A DNA stretch of 64,000 bases from contig CAKOXO010000003.1 in the NCBI GenBank assembly GCA_934130165.1, positions 62,001 through 126,000 of the forward strand. Reading direction: 5' to 3'. This DNA comes from an uncultured Bacilli bacterium. GTDB taxonomy: Bacteria > Bacillota_I > Bacilli_A > RF39 > UBA660. The stretch's first letter is position 1; each line of letters starts with the position of its first letter. The translations under genes were made by a program, and so were the position numbers. This document shows, piece by piece, positions 44,031-51,965 of this stretch. The notes under the pieces were generated by a model that saw only the letters and a program-made list of their open reading frames with translations, was not told the origin of the DNA and did no database searches.

Positions 44031-44648
44031 AATTGTAAAATATATTATTCCAATTATGATAATAGATATTAATAAAATGGTTAAGCCAATTGCTAAGTAA
44101 TTTCCTATTCCTTTTTGGTTATTGTTTAACTTATTTGGATTATCTGTTATTAAATTTTTCAATCGATTAGCTGTTTCGGTGTCAATATTTTTTATTTCTA
44201 ACATATTATTATCTTTATTTATAATTGAAAAATCAGATATATTATTTTCCTTCTGTATTAAATTAAAATCTAATATTTCATCCTTAGAAGAGAAATCTTT
44301 CAATATTGATGTTAAAAAATTTTTTCTAAAACCCTCACTATATGAAAAAGTATTATTTAATGCTTCTTTCCTATCACCATTTAATTTTCTAACAATCATA
44401 CTATGATTGCAAGTATTTCCATTAACTATAAATTCTGAAGTTATAATACTTCCGTCATGATTAGTTTGATAAATTCTATTAATATCATCTCTATATTTAT
44501 TATATTCTATAGAAATAGGATCAACATTACCATTTGAATCGATAGCAATAGTTTCCACTGGTTGTGAAATAGTAGTAATATTATTTTGTGTAGTTATATT
44601 TATATCATCAGTATCCAATTTTTTTGTATTTAGATTATCAATTTTCAT
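44016..44648 (-). CDS. Tail-anchored hypothetical protein
   Basis: A 210-residue protein, hydrophilic except for one C-terminal membrane helix (about 185-207, IGLTILLISIIIIGIIYFTI), so it is tail-anchored with the bulk in the cytoplasm. No domain is recognised. It is the third gene of a small minus-strand group (45642-45899, 44659-45627, 44016-44648) with gaps of 10-14 bases, so probably co-transcribed. Function unknown. Confidence 0.5.
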   Translation of the reverse strand: MKIDNLNTKKLDTDDINITTQNNITTISQPVETIAIDSNGNVDPISIEYNKYRDDINRIYQTNHDGSIITSEFIVNGNTCNHSMIVRKLNGDRKEALNNTFSYSEGFRKNFLTSILKDFSSKDEILDFNLIQKENNISDFSIINKDNNMLEIKNIDTETANRLKNLITDNPNKLNNNQKGIGNYLAIGLTILLISIIIIGIIYFTIKTAK

Positions 44649-44658
44649 CAGATACCTC

Positions 44659-45627
44659 CTATACAGTTAATTTTAAGTTTTTGGTTTTTATATCTAGCTT
44701 TTTTTCCTCTTCTTTTAACAGTTTCTTTCTAGATGCTTTGGCTTGTTCTATTCTGAAAATTTTAGCATCGGCTAAAACTCCTTCCTGACGTCTCTTCGAT
44801 AAGGCTAGTTTCATAAACTGATCATTTCTTACAATTATTCCCTTTGGTTTATTTTCATCAGTCTTATGAATTCTATCATCTTTTACATCATTTATTTCTT
44901 CTTTTGTATTTGAGTTCAATTCAAATATTCCGTTTTTCTTAATAACACTATATAATTCTTTAGGTACAAATGCAAAATTAGGTTTAGTTCCGTTTCTATC
45001 ATCTAAGTAAAACTTACTAACAGTTTCTTTCTTAACTTCTTCATTCCCACTTTGTTTTTCATCTTCTATTTGTTCTTCTTTAATATCCTCTTGAGAGTCA
45101 TCACTTTCATTGGATACTTCTTTTGTTTCTTCTGTTGTTAATTCAACACTATTATCATCATTTTCTATATCTTCTGGATTAGAACTAGTTTGTTCAGGAA
45201 TATCTTCTTGAAATGTATCACTATTAATTTCATCTTTAGTAGCTTCTTTATCAATTTCTTCTACAGATTCTTCTACTGGTACTTCATCAACTGATTTAGT
45301 ATTATCACTTTCTTCTATTGGTTCAGCAGTTTTACTATCTAAATTTATCTCCACTAGTTTTGGCTCAGAATCTACATTTTCTTCATTTTTAGTTTGTTCT
45401 TGTTCATTAACAGCATTTCTAACTATTTGATCATTTGTAAGATTTTCTACATCTTCAATCAAATTAATTGCTGTATCCTTCATTTTTATATACTTGTTAA
45501 TTTGTATTTGCCTTTTTTCATCATCTTCAATACTACCAACTAATCTTTCTTGAGCTTCATATATATCAAATAAAGTAGCTTTTATAGAATTTAGAGCTTT
45601 ATCATAATCAAAATTCTCATATGACAT
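44659..45627 (-). CDS. Acidic low-complexity protein
   Basis: A 322-residue protein with a helical N-terminus (about 1-70), a glutamate/serine/aspartate-rich disordered middle (about 75-210) and a basic, lysine-rich C-terminus (about 215-322). No known domain. This architecture suggests an unstructured adaptor. GAGGTGATAAT precedes the start. Related acidic proteins occur at 49853-51070, so this lineage seems to favour such linkers. Confidence 0.45.
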   Translation of the reverse strand: MSYENFDYDKALNSIKATLFDIYEAQERLVGSIEDDEKRQIQINKYIKMKDTAINLIEDVENLTNDQIVRNAVNEQEQTKNEENVDSEPKLVEINLDSKTAEPIEESDNTKSVDEVPVEESVEEIDKEATKDEINSDTFQEDIPEQTSSNPEDIENDDNSVELTTEETKEVSNESDDSQEDIKEEQIEDEKQSGNEEVKKETVSKFYLDDRNGTKPNFAFVPKELYSVIKKNGIFELNSNTKEEINDVKDDRIHKTDENKPKGIIVRNDQFMKLALSKRRQEGVLADAKIFRIEQAKASRKKLLKEEEKKLDIKTKNLKLTV

Positions 45628-45641
45628 ATTATCACCTCACA

Positions 45642-45899
45642 TTATGCATTTGCAATTTCTTTTAATAGTGTTTGAACATTTTTCCATTCAGTATCATCAT
45701 CTATTTCTATTATTTTTTTAAGTCCATCTTCTTCAATAAGTTTAGAGATATAAATTACTATATCTCCATTTGGTTGCTTTTCATTTTTTGTATAGACGAT
45801 ATACTGATTCATATTATCCTTAGTATTTAAATAAGTAACTAATTCTACTTCTTCTTCCTCATTATTTGTGTTAACTATTATTATTTTATTTTCCATCAT
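45642..45899 (-). CDS. DUF1292 family protein (YrzB-like)
   Basis: An 85-residue soluble protein with the pattern of DUF1292: an N-terminal strand (IIIVNTNNEEEEVELVTYL), NQYIVYTKNEKQPNGDIVIY, and a C-terminal helix (EWKNVQTLLKEI). Proteins like Bacillus YrzB have this length and fold; their role is unknown. It is the first gene of the 44-46 kb group. Confidence 0.65.
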   Translation of the reverse strand: MMENKIIIVNTNNEEEEVELVTYLNTKDNMNQYIVYTKNEKQPNGDIVIYISKLIEEDGLKKIIEIDDDTEWKNVQTLLKEIANA

Positions 45900-45956
45900 A
45901 ACACCCTCTATTCTTTTACTATTATATAATATATATTGAAATATTACTAGATATAA

Positions 45957-47177
45957 TTATCCAAAATTAAACATTAACCATTCAGGTTTAAAAATAAGTA
46001 GTATTCCTATTAATAGCATTATTATACCACCTATTAAATGAGAATATTTGTTATATTTTGTAGATATACCAGTTACTTTTGTTGTAACCATTGCTATTAC
46101 AAACACAATAATATCATCAATTAAGAAAAAGAAAATATAAACTAATGTGTATAAGAATGCTTTAAAACCAGTTATATTATTAAGTGCTAAAATCTGTGTA
46201 TAAACTATTGGAAGCCCTGCAGAACAAGCAAGTTCTATAACATTAACACTTATAGCTAGGCCTATAACTCCAAGTAGAGCTAAAATAAAACTCTTTTCTG
46301 TTGTAAACTTTTTAATTTTAGTAAATATTTTTTTACGTTTTTTATCATCTACTATTTCACAACCACTGCTTTGAGATTTTCTAAAACCATTTAGATTAAT
46401 AATAGCACCTATAATAGCTATTACAGCAATTACATTTCTAAATACAATTGAGGTTGCTACGTTCACTACTAAATTTATCCATGATAGCATGATTGCCATA
46501 TAAACCAATGCTGAAGTTAGGAGAAAACTTAATCCCAAAACCCACATTCTTTTTCTATTTTTCATCCCAATTAGCATACTAATTAAGAACAATAACACCC
46601 ACATTGCACATGGATTAAATCCATCAACTAAACCAATAGTTGCTGATGCTACACCCACAGATACATTTTTTAAATTAACCTTTCCTATTATAGGAATTTT
46701 AATAGTAGTTTCTTTATCTGTTTTTTTATCTTTTAATGAAAATGTATCAGTTGTTTTTGTTTTTTTATTATATGTACCATTTTTAATTTTTCCAGCCACA
46801 TCTTGATATTCATTTTCATTTTTCAAATAATAGTTTATGGCTCTTTCAATTTTATTATCATAAGACTCAGTATAACCAGTTATAACAGTATTGCCAATTA
46901 TTGTTACTGGAACACCATTACTATCTATATTCATCTTATTCTGAACTTTCTTTAGTAGTTCTTGATTAGTCTCATTATACCAAACTTCATATCTAACAAT
47001 ATCCAAAGTATCATACTTTTTTTCTATTTTTTGTAAAAATTCTTCTTCAGCCTTACAATGTGGACAACCATCACCATGGAAAAAATATAACTTTACATTT
47101 TCTCTTGCATCAACATTAACAACTAGAAAAAAACTCATTAATAACATCAAACAAAGTATCTTAACAATCTTTTTCAC
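45957..47177 (-). CDS. Glutaredoxin/thioredoxin domain fused to CcdA/DsbD-like membrane domain
   Basis: A 406-residue protein. A signal peptide is followed by a redox domain with YFFHGDGCPHCKAEEEFLQK (CPHC at about residue 38). A linker leads to a six- to seven-helix membrane part with cysteines in DGFNPCAMWVLLF and ELACSAGLPIVYTQIL, the two membrane cysteines of CcdA/DsbD-type electron carriers. It should move reducing equivalents from the cytoplasm across the membrane to external thiols. The small thioredoxin-like gene and cysteine desulfurase just upstream overlap, forming one operon. Confidence 0.8.
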   Translation of the reverse strand: MKKIVKILCLMLLMSFFLVVNVDARENVKLYFFHGDGCPHCKAEEEFLQKIEKKYDTLDIVRYEVWYNETNQELLKKVQNKMNIDSNGVPVTIIGNTVITGYTESYDNKIERAINYYLKNENEYQDVAGKIKNGTYNKKTKTTDTFSLKDKKTDKETTIKIPIIGKVNLKNVSVGVASATIGLVDGFNPCAMWVLLFLISMLIGMKNRKRMWVLGLSFLLTSALVYMAIMLSWINLVVNVATSIVFRNVIAVIAIIGAIINLNGFRKSQSSGCEIVDDKKRKKIFTKIKKFTTEKSFILALLGVIGLAISVNVIELACSAGLPIVYTQILALNNITGFKAFLYTLVYIFFFLIDDIIVFVIAMVTTKVTGISTKYNKYSHLIGGIIMLLIGILLIFKPEWLMFNFG

Positions 47178-47436
47178 TAATACCTAACTCCTTTATTATT
47201 TTAACTAATTCCTCTTCCTTTACTTCACCACAAATTCTTTTTACTTCAATATCATCTTTAAAGAATATAAATACTGGTAAAATATCTCCAGGATTATATT
47301 TTCCTACTTCATCTTCATTCATATCATAATCTAGACTTGTAGTTTCTATATTATACTTTTTTAAAATATTATCCCAAACTTTATTCATTATAAGACAGGC
47401 ACTACACCAAATTGCTGTTATTTTAATTACTCTCAT
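47161..47436 (-). CDS. Small thioredoxin-like protein
   Basis: A 91-residue thioredoxin-fold protein with the redox site AIWCSACLIMNKVW at the N-terminus (WCSAC, about residues 9-13) and ILPVFIFFKDD as the cis-proline strand. It is likely the cytoplasmic electron donor for the CcdA/DsbD-like partner downstream. It overlaps both neighbours, by 17 bases downstream and 14 upstream. Confidence 0.75.
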   Translation of the reverse strand: MRVIKITAIWCSACLIMNKVWDNILKKYNIETTSLDYDMNEDEVGKYNPGDILPVFIFFKDDIEVKRICGEVKEEELVKIIKELGISEKDC

Positions 47437-48556
47437 TTAATTTCTCTAACCCTTCTATTTTTTGATTTAATTTTTCTAAAAACATATCAAGCTCAGCCTT
47501 TGTAGTTAAATAGCTTAAACTAACTCTTACACTATGTTTAGCATATTCTTCATCCTTTGTTACTTCATAAACTGCAATTGATTTTGTTCCTGTTGAACAT
47601 GCCGTTTGAGTTGATATATATATATCATCTTCCTCTAGGGCATGTAACATTGTTTCTGGTTTAATATTTTTAATACTAAAGTTTAGAATATATGGGCTAC
47701 AATAGTTATTACTGTTGATATGAATATACTTATTTTTTTCTAATTTGTCCTTCAAGTATTTATTTAAATTATCAACATACTGATAATTTTCACTCTTTTT
47801 TTCTTCTACCAATCTAAGAGCTTTAGCCAAAGATACTATTAAGCCAACTGCTGGGGTTCCACTTCTATAAATAGTTGTAGATTTACCTCCATGAATTAAT
47901 GGCTCTATAACAATTTTTTCTTTTTTTATTAAAGCTCCAATCCCCTTAATTCCATATATTTTTTGAGCTGAAAAACTTGCAAGATCTACATTTTCTAAAT
48001 TGATATTAACTTTTCCAATAGCTTGAGTTATATCACTATGAAAATATAATTTATTATATTCTTTTAAAATTTCACCAATTTTCTCAATTGGTTGTACTAC
48101 CCCTACTTCACTATTAACACTAGCTATACTTACTAAAATTGTATCATCTCTTATTAGGCTTTTTAAATGTTCTAAATCAACTTGCCCATTTTTATCCATA
48201 TCTACAAAGTCAACTTCAAACCCAAGAGATTGTAAATATGATATTGGTGCTATAACTGATGAATGTTCAAGTCTTGTAGTAATAATATGTTTTCCCCTAT
48301 TTTGATATTTTAAGCAAATTCCTTTTATAGCTGTATTATTTGCTTCACTAGCACCACTTGTATAAATAATTTCCTTTTCATTAACATTTAAAATATCTGC
48401 AATTTGTTTAGTTGCTGCTTCAATTAGTTTTTTAGCTTCTAATCCTAGTTTATGTAATGAATTAGGATTACCTATATATTCTTTGGTAACCTTAGAAAAA
48501 GTCTCTAAAACTTCATTATTAACTGGTGTCGTAGCAGAATAGTCTAAATAAATCAT
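47423..48556 (-). CDS. Cysteine desulfurase, NifS/IscS family
   Basis: A 377-residue PLP enzyme. YLDYSATTPVN is the N-terminus, ASEANNTAIKGI contacts the cofactor, and FHSDITQAIGKV with FSAQKIYGIKGIGAL supplies the PLP lysine. TQTACSTGTKS carries the catalytic cysteine. It takes sulfur from cysteine for iron-sulfur or tRNA thiolation. No scaffold protein or thiI lies next to it here; instead it is overlapped by thiol-redox genes. The ribosome site is GGAGAGTGATAAT. Confidence 0.93.
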   Translation of the reverse strand: MIYLDYSATTPVNNEVLETFSKVTKEYIGNPNSLHKLGLEAKKLIEAATKQIADILNVNEKEIIYTSGASEANNTAIKGICLKYQNRGKHIITTRLEHSSVIAPISYLQSLGFEVDFVDMDKNGQVDLEHLKSLIRDDTILVSIASVNSEVGVVQPIEKIGEILKEYNKLYFHSDITQAIGKVNINLENVDLASFSAQKIYGIKGIGALIKKEKIVIEPLIHGGKSTTIYRSGTPAVGLIVSLAKALRLVEEKKSENYQYVDNLNKYLKDKLEKNKYIHINSNNYCSPYILNFSIKNIKPETMLHALEEDDIYISTQTACSTGTKSIAVYEVTKDEEYAKHSVRVSLSYLTTKAELDMFLEKLNQKIEGLEKLNESN

Positions 48557-48605
48557 ATTATCACTCTCCTAAACAACTATATTATACCAAAAAAAAAGAA
48601 CAATT

Positions 48606-49445
48606 TCATTCTTTTTTAGTTTTTGTTTTGGTCTTTTTACTATTTTTTTCAACATATAAATAATTATCTGCAATATCAGTTATTGTACTTCTTAACATAT
48701 TAGAATCACTAACATTATTTAATATACCTTTATCAACATTACAATAACCAAAGCTCATCTTAATAGGAACTTCTTGTTCTTTATAAAATACCCTACTACT
48801 TTCAACGTCTTTTTTTATTTCTTCCATTTTTTTCTTTGTTTCTTGCAAATCTACATTTTTAATAAGAATTAAAAATTCATCTCCACCAAATCTTGTAACG
48901 ATATCATTTTTTCGATCATCAAATTCATCTTCTGATTGTCTTGTATTAGCAATCAATACTTTTCCAACTTGTTTTAAAACTTCATCACCACAATCATGAC
49001 CGTAAGTATCATTAATAACTTTAAAGTCATCTATATCACACATTACTATAGTAAAATTTTCTTTATTTTCAATAGCATACATTATATATTCATTTATAAG
49101 ATTTTCAACTTCATTTCTATCATTTAATAAATTTGTTAAGGCATCTATTTTAAGTCTTCTTTCTTCCCTCTTAAATTCTGTTATATCATCAAAAAATTCA
49201 ATTTTATGAATTTTTTTTGATTCTTTATCAAGTAATTCAACTTCTTGCGTTTGATACCAAGTTTTACTTTTTTTATGATAAAATTGATTTTTATTATTTG
49301 TTACTTTAGACTTTAATATTTCTAGACACAATTTTAAATTTTCATCATCATTTGGACCAACTATATTTCCTTTATCATCCTTTTCTATATAAAGAACCTT
49401 CTTTAATTGCATATATGCATCTATTATTTGCTTTTTATTTATCAT
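48606..49445 (-). CDS. GGDEF-domain diguanylate cyclase
   Basis: A protein of about 279 residues. The N-terminus (to about 95) has a PAS-like small sensor pattern. The C-terminal GGDEF domain shows FTIVMCDIDDFKVINDTYGH, then TRFGGDEFLILI (active site intact) and MSFGYC. It makes cyclic-di-GMP. No inhibitory RxxD site is clear. ATG 49445 is used because GAGGTGG precedes it. It is a soluble protein; the input signal is unknown. Confidence 0.88.
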   Translation of the reverse strand: MINKKQIIDAYMQLKKVLYIEKDDKGNIVGPNDDENLKLCLEILKSKVTNNKNQFYHKKSKTWYQTQEVELLDKESKKIHKIEFFDDITEFKREERRLKIDALTNLLNDRNEVENLINEYIMYAIENKENFTIVMCDIDDFKVINDTYGHDCGDEVLKQVGKVLIANTRQSEDEFDDRKNDIVTRFGGDEFLILIKNVDLQETKKKMEEIKKDVESSRVFYKEQEVPIKMSFGYCNVDKGILNNVSDSNMLRSTITDIADNYLYVEKNSKKTKTKTKKE

Positions 49446-49517
49446 TTCCCCCACCTCAATAATTACAAACTCTTTATATCTTATGTTAACTACAACTAAA
49501 ATTACATTATATTAATA

Positions 49518-49781
49518 CTATTTATTTGTATTTTGATAATAATCCCTTTCTGCTATTGTTTTTGAAACCTGTTCTAAATCTTCATCACTAACTTCATAAT
49601 TTAATATTTCCTCAATTTCAAAAATAATACCTTTTAAATCATTGTATTTAGAATAATCTATATTATACCTATTTAAAACACTTATTTCAAAATTAGTTAA
49701 AAATATACCATTACCGCAATCTTTTAGGCTATTACTTTTAAAATCTAGACTATTAACTAACTCATCAATATTGTATTCCAT
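49518..49781 (-). CDS. Small hypothetical protein
   Basis: An 87-residue acidic protein with no recognised domain; mostly helical (LKGIIFEIEEILNYEVSDED). It has no operon partner closer than 70 bases. It may be related to the group of small acidic proteins in the 44-51 kb area. Confidence 0.45.
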   Translation of the reverse strand: MEYNIDELVNSLDFKSNSLKDCGNGIFLTNFEISVLNRYNIDYSKYNDLKGIIFEIEEILNYEVSDEDLEQVSKTIAERDYYQNTNK

Positions 49782-49832
49782 ATCATATTCACTTCCAATA
49801 AATTAATATATATGTTATATATCTTTTTGTCA

Positions 49833-49857
49833 AATAAAAACTAGGAACAATCCTAGT
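49833..49857 (-). terminator. Terminator of the 49853-51070 gene
   Basis: CTAGGA / TCCTAG around TTGT, followed on the minus strand by TTTTTATTTG. Confidence 0.85.
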
Positions 49858-51070
49858 CTATTTCATCTAACACTTCATTTGCTTTATCAAGAATTTCATT
49901 AAGTTCATCTTTTTTGCTCTCTGATTCCTTAATAATTTTTTCTTTTTCTTCTAACTCTTCTTCTAACTCTTTTATTTTGTCTTTTAATTTATTCGTTTCT
50001 TTTATCATTTTATTAATAACTGAGATTGCGTTATCCAAAACTTCATTATCACTAGCCTCATCATTAGTAACAACATCATCCATTTCTTCTTGATAATCAT
50101 TGTTATCATCATCAATATTAAGGTTTATATCTTTTTGTTCTATATCTAAATCATTATCATCTGAAACTTCATCATCTTCTTGTTCAGGACTTTCTTCATC
50201 ACTATTTGATGAGTCATCTTCCTTTGTATCTACTTCATCATCAGAGTTATTATTTTCAGTAGTATTTTCTTCAACAGTTTCAACAGTATCATTTTGTTGG
50301 GTATCTTCTACCTCTTCTGCTACTTCTTCACTAGATACCATATTATTATCTTCCTCTGTTTCACTTTCTACTGCAACCTTTTCCAAATCTTCATCTGGAA
50401 TACTAAATCCACTTAATAGATCACTATCTATATCTAGATTTAAATCACCTGAAGTTGAATCATCTGAAGCATTCTCAATAACAACATTTTCATCTGATTT
50501 AAAATCATCTATTTCTACTATTTGAGTAGTACTTTTTGCATCATTTGTATGGAAGAATAATCCTTTTTCACTTTTACCTATAAAACTACTATCATTTCCT
50601 AGTTTATCATTATAGGTATCAATTCTGTAAATATTAGCTTCTGAATAGGGATCTTCAAATAACAATTCTCCATTAGGTCCCATTTCCTCTTTTAACTTAT
50701 TTATAATAACTGTTTTAGATGCATTAACTGTATTACTAGTCATTGGATCATCTTCTCTACCAGCTACACCAATTACCTCTGGAGTATTTAATTTTGAATT
50801 AACAGCTAAAACTAAATCATCAGTAATTGCTTTAATAGATTTTTTATCAAAGTCAACTAATACTTCCCCAGTAGCCGAAAATACACCTACACTCGTACTA
50901 GGATTAGCCTCATCTATTGCATATTTAGGGTCTAGGGTTGCAATAATACAACCATTTGCTAATATTCCGTCTTTTAATACATAATACATTCTTCCATCAT
51001 TTGACATTACATAATTAATTTCTACATTTGGATATTCTGCCATTTGAGATATACCTTTTTTTATCTCCAT
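49853..51070 (-). CDS. Acidic protein with folded N-domain and C-terminal coiled coil
   Basis: A protein of about 405 residues. Residues 1-190 look folded (NDGRMYYVLKDGILANGCII, then AVNSKLNTPEVIGVAGRED). The middle (about 200-330) is an aspartate/glutamate/serine-rich low-complexity linker, and the end (about 345-400) is a coiled coil (ELEEELEEKEKIIKESESKK). No family is recognised. ATG 51070 follows GGTGGTGTGTG. Its position before the sigma-like genes might mean a regulatory link, but terminators separate them. Confidence 0.5.
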   Translation of the reverse strand: MEIKKGISQMAEYPNVEINYVMSNDGRMYYVLKDGILANGCIIATLDPKYAIDEANPSTSVGVFSATGEVLVDFDKKSIKAITDDLVLAVNSKLNTPEVIGVAGREDDPMTSNTVNASKTVIINKLKEEMGPNGELLFEDPYSEANIYRIDTYNDKLGNDSSFIGKSEKGLFFHTNDAKSTTQIVEIDDFKSDENVVIENASDDSTSGDLNLDIDSDLLSGFSIPDEDLEKVAVESETEEDNNMVSSEEVAEEVEDTQQNDTVETVEENTTENNNSDDEVDTKEDDSSNSDEESPEQEDDEVSDDNDLDIEQKDINLNIDDDNNDYQEEMDDVVTNDEASDNEVLDNAISVINKMIKETNKLKDKIKELEEELEEKEKIIKESESKKDELNEILDKANEVLDEID

Positions 51071-51151
51071 TACACACACCACCTATTTTATTCTCTATAC
51101 TAAATATAATAACATAATAGTTGAATTAGTGCAATACACTTTCTTTTAAAC

Positions 51152-51179
51152 AAAAAAATTGAAAATATTAATTTTCAAT
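51152..51179 (-). terminator. Terminator of the sigma operon
   Basis: ATTGAAAAT and ATTTTCAAT enclose a short loop and are followed on the minus strand by TTTTTTTG. Confidence 0.8.
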
Positions 51180-51965
51180 TTTCTTTATTTTACTAATCTC
51201 TTGCTTTATGTATTGATTAATAAAAGTATCAGTACCTTTTTTTAATAAAGATAAACTCATATTATAATAATTGGCAGCTTTTTCCTGATCAATATTTAAT
51301 ATATTAGATATATCATCAAGTGAAAAATAAATATCATCATGATAACCATATCTCAAATATATAAATTTATTAAACTGTGGTTCTTCTATCTCATCCATAA
51401 ATGGTTTAACAATTCTAAAAGCATTTTCCAAATACAATGGTTCTCTTTTCTTTATACCATTTTTATTAACATATTCATTTAGTTTCTCACCAAAAGATAA
51501 ACTTTGCCTCTTTTGTTTATCTTCTTTATTTTGAATTTCCTTTTTTTCTTTATGTTTTAAAGCTTCAACTTGATTTTTAATACACCTTAATATATATACA
51601 TGAAAAGTACTACTAGCATCATAATTTTCTATAGCATCTATTAATACATCTTCTTCTATTTTTTTTATAATTGTATTAGGAATATTAAGTTTTCTCATTA
51701 AGAATTGAGTTTTTGATCTATAATCATTAACTAATTTAATTTCTAAATCAACATTACCTTCATTTACTATTCTACTTAGTTCTTTTCTTGTAAAATTTGC
51801 AATGGTAATAGACATTGTTTTTCCATCTTCTAAATTATTAATTAGCTCATCTACTACATTTTGATAAAACTCTTCAGATAAATATTCTTGATATTTAGAA
51901 AATTCTTTTTTTGATAAATTTATTTCTTGCTTTATACAATCAAGTATATCTTTTTTATTTTCCAT
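51168..51965 (-). CDS. Sigma-factor-like protein paired with the giant sigma factor
   Basis: A protein of about 265 residues. An internal segment (ENYDASSTFHVYILRCIKNQ) recalls the F.pxxxx.tyl.r.i.N end of sigma region 2. The C-terminal FNKFIYLRYGYHDDIYFSLD, then DISNILNIDQEKAANYYNMS, has the spacing of region 4 with its helix-turn-helix. It lacks a clear -10 recognition helix, so I call it sigma-like rather than a proven sigma factor. ATG 51965 follows GGGGTGG and lies inside the last codons of the giant sigma gene (11-base overlap), showing coupled translation. Confidence 0.55.
   Translation of the reverse strand: MENKKDILDCIKQEINLSKKEFSKYQEYLSEEFYQNVVDELINNLEDGKTMSITIANFTRKELSRIVNEGNVDLEIKLVNDYRSKTQFLMRKLNIPNTIIKKIEEDVLIDAIENYDASSTFHVYILRCIKNQVEALKHKEKKEIQNKEDKQKRQSLSFGEKLNEYVNKNGIKKREPLYLENAFRIVKPFMDEIEEPQFNKFIYLRYGYHDDIYFSLDDISNILNIDQEKAANYYNMSLSLLKKGTDTFINQYIKQEISKIKKIEN

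Noticed and set aside
50100..50525. Serine-rich plus-strand ORF of 141 codons
   Set aside because: It is the antisense of the Asp/Glu/Ser linker of the 49853-51070 gene; no ribosome site or independent coding signal.
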